64,000 nucleotides of DNA from Streptomyces sp. NRRL F-6131. Lineage in GTDB: Bacteria; Actinomycetota; Actinomycetes; Streptomycetales; Streptomycetaceae. The notes beneath the pieces are model-generated. The model did not search any database. It was given only the letters and a program-made list of their open reading frames with translations, and was not told the origin of the DNA. The stretch lies in assembly GCA_000719695.1 (NCBI GenBank), contig JOHN01000006.1, positions 108,226 through 172,225 of the forward strand, given 5' to 3'. Position 1 is the first letter of the stretch. Each line of letters starts with the position of its first letter. Shown piece after piece: positions 42,711 to 49,334 of the stretch. A program made the translations under genes and the position numbers.

Positions 42711-43760
42711 GTGCCGATAGCCGATGAACCCCGCCCGAACCCGTCCGACGAGCCCGAGCCCGGCCGCGACCCGTTCGACGATCTCGTCCTGGACGAGCGC
42801 TTCGTCCGGTCCGCCACCGTCAAGGAACCGACGGCGCGCACCCGGATGCTGACGGCCCGGTGGCGGGACCAGCCGCCGGTGGACCCGGGTGGTCGCCGCT
42901 GGTCGCCCGCCGGGGGCAGTAAGGCACCGGGTGCGAAGCCACGCCGGTCTCGCCGGCCGCGGCCGCGCCGGCAGGTCGTCCTGGTGATCGTCGCGGTCAG
43001 CGCCCTGGTGCTGCTCGCGCTCGGGCCGGGCGAGGGGCTCCGCTGGTCGAACCGCTCCGCCGACCGCCCGGCCGCCGCCGGGGAGCCGGGCCCGCCCCGG
43101 CCCGCGGTGGACGCCTCGCTGCCGGGCGGGGGCGTGTTCGTCGGCAGCAAGTGCGGGGCCCGCGGCTTCCACCACTTCGACCTGCCCGGCGGGCAGCCCG
43201 GCGGGCAGCCCGGCACCGGCGCCGAGGGGCCGCAACTCGTCCTCGGATCCTACGGATTCGCGCGCTCGGGCGCGGACGACCCGGGCCGCTTCGAGATCGA
43301 CCTGCTGCTGGCCGCGGGCCGCCGGCAGCAGCCGCTGGACCTCGCCGCGCCACTCGGACCGCAGGGCGTGGCGGTGGAGATCGAGGGCCCGGACGGCCTG
43401 GTGGCCGGGGCCTACGGCCTGCCGGTCACGGTGGACGCCAAGGTGCCGCGCACCCCGGACGGCGGCGTCCGGGTCGAGCCGGCCCTCGGCGCGGCGGCCC
43501 GGGTGACCCTCCCGGCCGGGGCCCTCTGCCCGGGCGTCGACGGCGCCGCCGTCCAGCGTCTGCTCCAGCCACCGACGGACGCCCACAACACCCTGACCGG
43601 GCAGCCGCGGTACACGCTCACCGTCTCCCTCGCCGACCCGGCCGTGGGCAAGGCCCGCCGGACCGCCGGATCGGCGACCCCCGGCGACGTCCTGAGCGCC
43701 GACAACCGCCTCCCCACCGACCTGACGCCCACCCGCCCGCAGTCCGCCCGCCCGGTCTGA
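42711..43760 (+). CDS. SCO2583-like single-pass membrane protein
   Basis: A 349-residue protein with one transmembrane segment (about residues 89-104) after an N-terminal cytoplasmic part containing PFDDLVLDERFVRSATVKEP and ARTRMLTARW. That N-terminal pattern is the one I associate with the SCO2583/SCO2584 family, linked in S. coelicolor to the spore-wall synthesising complex. The outer part (about 120-349) has repeated GGQPGGQPG and no known catalytic motif. GTG 42711 lies six bases after CATACT (42699-42704), a -10-like hexamer, so a leaderless transcript is likely. Family call moderate, role in sporulation inferred. Confidence 0.65.
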   Translation: MPIADEPRPNPSDEPEPGRDPFDDLVLDERFVRSATVKEPTARTRMLTARWRDQPPVDPGGRRWSPAGGSKAPGAKPRRSRRPRPRRQVVLVIVAVSALVLLALGPGEGLRWSNRSADRPAAAGEPGPPRPAVDASLPGGGVFVGSKCGARGFHHFDLPGGQPGGQPGTGAEGPQLVLGSYGFARSGADDPGRFEIDLLLAAGRRQQPLDLAAPLGPQGVAVEIEGPDGLVAGAYGLPVTVDAKVPRTPDGGVRVEPALGAAARVTLPAGALCPGVDGAAVQRLLQPPTDAHNTLTGQPRYTLTVSLADPAVGKARRTAGSATPGDVLSADNRLPTDLTPTRPQSARPV

Positions 43761-43813
43761 GCCGGGGCCCGGCGGCTCCAGGGCTCGGCGTCGGCCGGGC
43801 GCGAGCGGGTGTC

Positions 43814-43846
43814 CGGCCGACCGGTGTGCCGTCGCCGGGTCGGCCG
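43814..43846. terminator. Hairpin between convergent genes
   Basis: CGGCCGACC at 43814-43822 pairs with GGTCGGCCG at 43838-43846 around a 15-base loop, between the SCO2583-like gene and lutC, which converge here. The right arm is itself part of a 14-base palindrome. Confidence 0.6.
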
Positions 43847-43854
43847 ACCCCGGT

Positions 43855-44544
43855 TCAGGGCTCCCGGTCCCCCTCCACGACGAGGACGACCTCGAGTCGG
43901 CGCGGTCCGTGCACGCCCTCGACCCGGTCGAGCTCGATGTCGCTGGTCGCCGACGGCCCGGAGATCCAGGTCTGCGGCCGGGTGGGGTCCAGGAGCGGCA
44001 GCGCCCGCGGCAGGGAGGCCTGCACCTGGTCGGCACGGACCACGCAGAGGTGGTGGTCCGGGACCAGGGTGAGGATCCGCCGGCCCTGCGCCGGCCCGGC
44101 GTCGAGCACGATCGTCCCGGTCTCGGCGACGGCCAGCGCGCACCCGGTCAGCGTGCTGTCGGCGGCGGCGAGTCGCTCCGCGGTCAGGGCTCCGGCGCCG
44201 GTCGGGTCAGCGGTGTCGGTCAGCAGCTCGACGTCCCGGACGTCCGTGAGCCAGCCCGCGGGCAGGTCGCCGGGGACGGCCAGGGTGCGGGTGGCGTGCT
44301 CGCGCAGCAGCCGGGCGAGCAGGCCGGGGAGCTCGGACGGGGCGCACCGGTGGACGATCGCCCGGTAGTCCGCGAGGTTCTCGGCGAGGACGGCGAGCAG
44401 GGTGGCCCGGTCCTCGGGCAGGTGGGCCGCGAGGTACCCGGGCCGGGGGGCGGAGGGCTCCGGCGGCGTGTCCGGCCGGTCGGCGAGCGCGCCGCGGATC
44501 CGCGCGAGGACGCGCTCGCGGGAGTTCTCGGCCGGTGTGATCAA
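43855..44544 (-). CDS. lutC: Lactate utilization protein LutC
   Basis: A 229-residue LUD-domain protein, the third part of the LutABC complex that oxidises L-lactate to pyruvate. ERVLARIRGAL at the start, LAENLADYRAIVHRC, and VAETGTIVLDAGPAQGRRILTLVPDHHLCVV are LUD signatures. The start is a TTG at 44544 that overlaps the lutB stop as TTGA, with GAGGAG eight bases before it; the frame stays open upstream but inside lutB. The rare TTG may set a lower yield of LutC. It is the last gene of the operon and faces a shared hairpin. Confidence 0.92.
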   Translation of the reverse strand: MITPAENSRERVLARIRGALADRPDTPPEPSAPRPGYLAAHLPEDRATLLAVLAENLADYRAIVHRCAPSELPGLLARLLREHATRTLAVPGDLPAGWLTDVRDVELLTDTADPTGAGALTAERLAAADSTLTGCALAVAETGTIVLDAGPAQGRRILTLVPDHHLCVVRADQVQASLPRALPLLDPTRPQTWISGPSATSDIELDRVEGVHGPRRLEVVLVVEGDREP

Positions 44545-45977
44545 GGGGTGTTCTCCTCTGCGCGGTTCGCCTTCCACCAGTCGCGGAAGGTCTGTTCGGG
44601 TGCCTCGGGGAGGTCGCGGGTGTCGCTCCAGGCCTTGGCGGGCCCCGGCAGCGGGAGGCGGCGCGGATGGAACCGGCGGGTCCTGGTGACCGCCCGGGTG
44701 GCGGCCGAGTACGCGGCCGGGTGGTCCAGCAGCCAGGTCGCGGCCTTCACCGCGGCCCGCTCGGTGCGGTGGCCGCCCTGCCCGGCGACCTGCTCGCGCA
44801 GGTGGACCAGCACCTCGGGGATGTCGATGGCCACCGGGCAGACCTCGTAGCAGGCGCCGCAGAGCGAGGAGGCGTACGGCAGCGAGGCGTCCAGTTCGGT
44901 GGCGGTGCCGCGCAGCTGGGGTGTGAGGATGGCGCCGATCGGTCCCGGGTAGGGAGAGCCGTAGGCGTGGCCGCCGGCCCGTTCGTAGACCGGGCAGACG
45001 TTGAGGCAGGCGGAGCAGCGGATGCACCGCAGGGCCTGCCGGCCGATCTCGTCGGCGAGGGTGTCGGTGCGGCCGTTGTCGAGCAGGACGAGGTGGAAGT
45101 CGCGGGGGCCGTCGCCCGGGGTGGTGCCCGTCCAGATCGAGGTGTACGGGTTCATCCGCTCGGCGGTGGAGGAGCGCGGCAGGAGCTGGAGGAAGACTTC
45201 GAGGTCCTGCCAGGTGGGCACGACCTTCTCGATGCCGACCACGGAGATCAGGGTCTCCGGCAGGGTCAGGCACATCCGTCCGTTCCCCTCGGACTCGACG
45301 ACGACCAGGCCGCCGGTCTCGGCGACGACGAAGTTGGCACCGGAGACGGCCACCTTGGCCCGGAGGAACTTCTCCCGCAGGTGCAGCCGGGCCGCCTCGG
45401 CGAGGTCGGCCGGCCGGTCGGAGAGGCCTTCGGGGGCGGGTCGGCCCCACCGGCCCATGGCCTCGCGGAAGATGTCGCGGATCTCGCCGCGGTTGCGGTG
45501 GATCGCGGGGACCAGGATGTGCGAGGGCAGGTCGTCGCCGAGCTGGACGATCAGTTCGGCGAGGTCGGTCTCGTACGCCGTGATGCCCTCGGCGGCCAGT
45601 GCCTCGTTGAGGCCGATCTCCTGGGTGGCCATCGACTTGACCTTGACCACCTCCCGCTCGCCGGTGGCCCGGACCAGGTCGGCGACGATCCGGTTCGCCT
45701 CGGCGGCGTCGGCGGCCCAGTGCACGGTGCCGCCGGCGGCCGTCACCGCCGCTTCGGCCTGGAGCAGGTAGTGGTCGAGGTGGCGCAGCGTGCGGTCCTT
45801 GATCTCCTTGCCGGCTTGGCGCAGGAGCTCCCAGTCGGGGAGTTCGGCGACGGCGGTGGCCCGCTTGCCGCGGATGGTGCGGGTGGCGTGGGTGAGGTTG
45901 GCGCGCAGCCGGGCGTCCTGGGTGGAGACGGCGGCGGCCGCGGGGAAGGCGGGCATGCCGAGGTAGGTGCCGGTCAT
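44541..45977 (-). CDS. lutB: Iron-sulfur lactate utilization protein LutB
   Basis: A 478-residue fusion of an N-terminal LUD domain and a C-terminal ferredoxin-like part. Two 4Fe-4S clusters are predicted from CIRCSACLNVCP and CGACYEVCP. KSMATQEIGLNEAL, VSGANFVVAETGGLVVVESEGN and the C-terminal domain ending FRDWW are family features. It passes electrons within the LutABC complex during L-lactate oxidation. Its ATG overlaps the lutA stop (ATGA) and its TGA overlaps the lutC start, so the three proteins are made in step. Confidence 0.95.
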   Translation of the reverse strand: MTGTYLGMPAFPAAAAVSTQDARLRANLTHATRTIRGKRATAVAELPDWELLRQAGKEIKDRTLRHLDHYLLQAEAAVTAAGGTVHWAADAAEANRIVADLVRATGEREVVKVKSMATQEIGLNEALAAEGITAYETDLAELIVQLGDDLPSHILVPAIHRNRGEIRDIFREAMGRWGRPAPEGLSDRPADLAEAARLHLREKFLRAKVAVSGANFVVAETGGLVVVESEGNGRMCLTLPETLISVVGIEKVVPTWQDLEVFLQLLPRSSTAERMNPYTSIWTGTTPGDGPRDFHLVLLDNGRTDTLADEIGRQALRCIRCSACLNVCPVYERAGGHAYGSPYPGPIGAILTPQLRGTATELDASLPYASSLCGACYEVCPVAIDIPEVLVHLREQVAGQGGHRTERAAVKAATWLLDHPAAYSAATRAVTRTRRFHPRRLPLPGPAKAWSDTRDLPEAPEQTFRDWWKANRAEENTP

Positions 45978-46834
45978 GCGGTGGCTCCGTTCTGCGGGGC
46001 GGCGGGCCGGGCGTTCGGGGCCGGGTCAGCGGTCGCGGGCGGTACCGGCTCGGCGGTCGCGGTGGGTGCCGGCCCGGCGGCCGCGGGGGGTACCGGCTCG
46101 GTCGCGGCCAGGATCTCGGCGAGGTGGACGACCCGCAGCGGGGCGTCCGAGCGGCGCAGGGTCCCGCCGATGTGCATCAGGCAGGAGTTGTCGGCGCCGC
46201 AGAGCACCTCGGCGCCGGTGGCCAGGGCGTTGCGCACCTTGTCGGCGCCCATCGCGGCGGAGACGGCGGCGTTCTTGACCGCGAAGGTGCCGCCGAAGCC
46301 GCAGCACTCCTCGGCGCCGGGCAGTTCGACCAGGGTGAGGCCCTTCACCGCGTCCAGCAGGCGCCGGGGCCGGTCGCCGAGGCCGAGCACCCGCAGGCCG
46401 TGGCAGGAGGGGTGGTAGGTGACGGTGTGCGGGTAGGAGGCGCCGACGTCGGTCACCCCGAGGACGTCGACCAGGAACTCGGTGAGCTCGTGGACCCGCG
46501 GCACCAGCGCGTCCGCCGCGGCGGCCAGCCGCTCGCCGCGCCCCTCGGCCCGGGCCCGGGCGCCGATCCGCGGGTAGGTGTCGCGGATCATCGCGGCGCA
46601 CGAGCCGGAGGGGGTGACGATGTGGTCGTAGCCGGCGAAGGCCTCGGCGGTGCGGTGCACCAGGGGCTCGGTCGCGGCCCGGTAGCCGGTGTTGTACTGC
46701 GGCTGGCCGCAGCAGGTCTGCGCGACGGGGAAGTCGACCTCGACCCCGAGCCGTTCGAGCAGGGTCACCACGGCCCGCCCGGTCCCGGGGTACAGGGCGT
46801 CGTTGATGCAGGTGACGAAGAGCGCGACGCGCAT
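45974..46834 (-). CDS. lutA: Lactate utilization protein LutA (CCG domain)
   Basis: A 286-residue protein with two cysteine-rich CCG domains: TCCGQPQYNTGY (about residues 42-53) and EECCGFGGTFAVKN near 177-190, plus YHPSCHGLR and GADNSCLMHIGG. These bind an iron-sulfur cluster as in heterodisulfide reductase and glycolate oxidase subunits. About 40 C-terminal residues are a Pro/Ala-rich repetitive tail (PPAAAGPAPTATAEPVPPATADPAP) not usual for LutA. ATG 46834 follows AAGGGG. The operator at 46852-46862 lies just upstream, so the operon is likely repressed by the FadR-type regulator at 47058. Confidence 0.93.
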   Translation of the reverse strand: MRVALFVTCINDALYPGTGRAVVTLLERLGVEVDFPVAQTCCGQPQYNTGYRAATEPLVHRTAEAFAGYDHIVTPSGSCAAMIRDTYPRIGARARAEGRGERLAAAADALVPRVHELTEFLVDVLGVTDVGASYPHTVTYHPSCHGLRVLGLGDRPRRLLDAVKGLTLVELPGAEECCGFGGTFAVKNAAVSAAMGADKVRNALATGAEVLCGADNSCLMHIGGTLRRSDAPLRVVHLAEILAATEPVPPAAAGPAPTATAEPVPPATADPAPNARPAAPQNGATA

Positions 46835-46851
46835 CGCGACCCCTTTCGCTT

Positions 46852-46862
46852 TGGTCGGACCA
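46852..46862. promoter_or_regulatory. LldR/FadR-type operator before lutABC
   Basis: TGGTC-G-GACCA is a perfect 11-base dyad ending 18 bases before the lutA ATG. It fits the TNGTNNNACNA site of LldR, the lactate-responsive FadR-family repressor, and the neighbouring gene encodes such a regulator. Confidence 0.75.
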
Positions 46863-47057
46863 CAGGTTGGCTGGATCGATGCGGAGACCCGGAGGCGCCC
46901 GGACGGCGACGTCCGGGCGGCCGTCGACCCGGCCCACCCGGCCCTGGAGCGGATGCGGGCCGAGGGCACGGTCGACGCGACCGGGGTGGGCACGGACCAC
47001 GCCGGGCACTCGCCGTCCGACCGCGACCCGGTGCCGCCGGCCCAGGACGGCGGCGCG

Positions 47058-47753
47058 TCAGCCGAGGGCGGACCCGGCGGCGCCCAGAGTGTCCCGCAGC
47101 CAGTGCTCGACCCCGGCCACGTGCACGGTGGCCCAGGCATGGGCGACGTCGGGGCTGCGGTGGGCGATGGCCTCGTAGATGGCGCGGTGCTGCTGACGGG
47201 TCCGCTCGACCGCGCCCTCCTCGGTGAGTCCGCGCCAGATGCGCGCCCGCGCGGTGGGACCGGAGATCCCGTCGATGAGCGAGCAGAGCACCGTGTTGCC
47301 CGAGCCGGCCGCGATCCCGCGGTGGAACCGGAGGTCGTTGTCGATCAGCTCGTCCAGCGTCGCGTCGTCCCGCAGGCTCTCCAGGACCGCGCCCAGCGCG
47401 GCGATGTCCTCGTCGGACATCGCCCGGGCCGCCATGGCCGCGGCGGCGGGCTCCAGGATCCGGCGGACCTCCAGGAACTCCAGCACGGTGTCGTCCTGGT
47501 GGAAGTCCACGGCGAAGCCGAGCACGTCGAGCAGCAGGTCGGGTTCGAGGCTGGTGACGTAGGTGCCGTCGCCCTGCCGCACGTCGAGGACCCGGATCAG
47601 CGAGAGCGCCTTCACCGCCTCCCGCAGGGAGTTGCGCGAGAGACCGAGCCGCTCGGCCAGGTCGGCCTCCTTGGGCAACCGGGACCCGGGCCGCAGCTCA
47701 CCGCTGACGATCATGGCCTTGATCTTGCCGATCGCCTCGTCGGTGACTGGCAC
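47058..47753 (-). CDS. FadR/GntR-family regulator (LldR-like)
   Basis: A 231-residue GntR regulator of the FadR subgroup. The winged helix has IKAMIVSGELRPGSRLPKEADL and LAERLGLSRNSLREAVKAL (residues 10-49), then VRQGDGTYVTS. The C-terminal FCD domain has LEVRRILEPAAAAMAA, DLRFHRGIAAGSGN with metal-binding Asp and His, and HRAIYEAIAHRSPDVAHAWATVH with two more His. GTG 47753 follows GGGAGGG. It is encoded on the same strand upstream of lutABC with 223 bases between, and the TGGTCGGACCA site supports control of that operon by lactate. Confidence 0.9.
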   Translation of the reverse strand: MPVTDEAIGKIKAMIVSGELRPGSRLPKEADLAERLGLSRNSLREAVKALSLIRVLDVRQGDGTYVTSLEPDLLLDVLGFAVDFHQDDTVLEFLEVRRILEPAAAAMAARAMSDEDIAALGAVLESLRDDATLDELIDNDLRFHRGIAAGSGNTVLCSLIDGISGPTARARIWRGLTEEGAVERTRQQHRAIYEAIAHRSPDVAHAWATVHVAGVEHWLRDTLGAAGSALG

Positions 47754-48069
47754 AGCGTTCCCTCCCCGATCCCGATGCTCCCCCGCAGCATAGTCCCGCC
47801 GACGACCGCTCCGCCGTGGCCCGGATCCGCGTGGGGGCGGGACGGACGGTGGACCGTTTCCTGCCCCGGCCGATCCGCGTCCGCGGGTTCGGCTCCCGGC
47901 GGCCCCACGGCACGGGCTCGGCCCCGACCGGCCGAGCCGGCCGTGCTTCCGTGCTTCCGTGCTTCCGTGCGCCGGGTTTACCACCCCCGGTGGTGGTGCC
48001 ATATCCGAGGCTGAAGCCGGATCCGGTGACGGTCCATCAGGTCCGGCCGATCGAGGAGGGGACACCGCC
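47754..48069. promoter_or_regulatory. 316-base divergent spacer with short tandem repeat
   Basis: This spacer separates the leftward FadR-type gene from the rightward hypothetical gene at 48070 and contains no gene. An 8-base unit GTGCTTCC is repeated about three and a half times at 47941-47970, followed by CCACCCCCGGTGGTGG, a small dyad at about 47982-47997. No promoter could be placed with confidence. Confidence 0.4.
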
Positions 48070-48543
48070 ATGACAGACATCCAGCGGACGGCACTGCGGT
48101 ACACCGCGGACATCACCGTGGAGGACATCGACGGGCTGGCCGGGTTCATCGAGCGGCGGATCGTTCTGCTGCGGGAGGCGGGCGAGGGGCCCGGCGGGCC
48201 GGAGGAACTGATCGGGGAGGCGCTGTCCCACACGGTCTCGGCCCTGACCGGGAGCGCCCGGGAGGTGCTCGGCACGCTCGCCGTCCGGGCGGCGGAGGCG
48301 GTCACGGCGGCGGGCGGCGACGGCGGTGGCACCGACCGGGACGGGCCGGAACTCCTCCCCTTCGACGAGGAGTCGGAGGAGCTGATGGCCCGGCTCAGCC
48401 GGCTGTGGCGGTATCTGCTGACGGCCGCCGAGGCGTGGAGCCACCTGCCCGAGTACGACGTGGTGCGCTGGCGGCTGGACGGGCAGCTGGACGCGGAGCA
48501 CGAGGCGCGGGCCCGGTGGCTCGGGGCCGGGGAGGGCTGGTAG
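48070..48543 (+). CDS. Hypothetical protein
   Basis: A 157-residue acidic, soluble, largely helical protein that I do not recognise. It begins MTDIQRTALRYTADITVEDIDGLAGFIERRIVLL-type sequence, has a Gly/Asp-rich loop in the middle (GGDGGGTDRDG) and ends in a conserved-looking helical segment with RLWRYLLTAAEAWSHLPEY. No Cys, His cluster, signal peptide or membrane helix. GAGGAGGGGA upstream gives a good ribosome site for ATG 48070. It stands alone between a divergent regulator and a bidirectional terminator. Confidence 0.65.
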   Translation: MTDIQRTALRYTADITVEDIDGLAGFIERRIVLLREAGEGPGGPEELIGEALSHTVSALTGSAREVLGTLAVRAAEAVTAAGGDGGGTDRDGPELLPFDEESEELMARLSRLWRYLLTAAEAWSHLPEYDVVRWRLDGQLDAEHEARARWLGAGEGW

Positions 48544-48555
48544 CGGCACGCGGAG

Positions 48556-48594
48556 GGCCGGCCCCCGGCCGCCCGGGGTGGGCGGGGGCCGGCC
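48556..48594. terminator. Bidirectional terminator
   Basis: Perfect 12-base inverted repeat, GGCCGGCCCCCG at 48556-48567 and its complement at 48583-48594, between convergent genes. Confidence 0.82.
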
Positions 48595-48609
48595 TCGCGA
48601 GCCGTGCGG

Positions 48610-49155
48610 TCAGTTCCAGGGGTTGGCGTTCTGGTCGTTGATGTGCGTCCAGAAGCGCACGCCCTGCGGCAGGCTGCCGGAGGCCCAGAAGGTCCAGCCG
48701 CCGGTCTGGGCGTAGGTGGGGCCGTAGTGGCCGTCGTGGAACTCGGCCTGGCGCCAGGTGCGCCCGAAGGTCGAGCGGCAGACCTCGTTGGCCGCCGCGG
48801 CGCTGGTCAGCTCGGAGCCCTTGACCGGGCGGCTGAGCGCCACGCTGCCCAGGGCCCAGCCGTTGTAGAAGCCGAGGCTGATGCCGCCCGGTGCGGGCCG
48901 GCCGTCCTGGCTGAGGCAGAGGACCGGGAGCGAGGCCCACGGCGCGGTGTCGCCCTGGTAGGCGTTGCTGGCGGTGCCGCCCGGGCCGCCGACCTGGACG
49001 GTGCCGCCCGGCCCGTAGGCGAGGACCTCCCAGGTCATGCCGTAGTGGGTGGCGTCGGAGGTGGTGGCCTGGGCCGCCGGGGCGACGGCCAGCGGGGCGA
49101 GCGCGGCCACGGCGGCGGCGGTCGCGACGGCGGCGAGGCGCTTGATGCGGGTCAT
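48610..49155 (-). CDS. Secreted protein of unknown function
   Basis: A 181-residue exported protein. Residues 1-30 are a signal peptide with cleavage after AQA. The mature part is rich in Gly, Trp, Tyr and Phe (MTWEVLAYGPGGT, FYNGWALGSV, GWTFWASGS) and has two Cys (LCLSQ, VCRST), consistent with a small beta-rich domain with one disulfide. The C-terminus is INDQNANPWN. I cannot assign a family. ATG 49155 follows GGAGG. It is divergent from the AfsR-like regulator at 49335, 179 bases away, and might be under its control. Confidence 0.75.
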   Translation of the reverse strand: MTRIKRLAAVATAAAVAALAPLAVAPAAQATTSDATHYGMTWEVLAYGPGGTVQVGGPGGTASNAYQGDTAPWASLPVLCLSQDGRPAPGGISLGFYNGWALGSVALSRPVKGSELTSAAAANEVCRSTFGRTWRQAEFHDGHYGPTYAQTGGWTFWASGSLPQGVRFWTHINDQNANPWN

Positions 49156-49334
49156 GGGTCTGTTCCTCCAGGGAACTCCGGGGAAAGAGTGAGCACGGCG
49201 CCGGTCCGGCTGCGGGCCGGCACGTCTCGACCCTCTCAATCGCGCACACGATTCTGGCATGATCTGGTCATCGGATCGTCACCAAACGCGACGGTCCGAC
49301 TGCGGCGCGCAGGACCCTGGGGAGGGGGAGCGCA

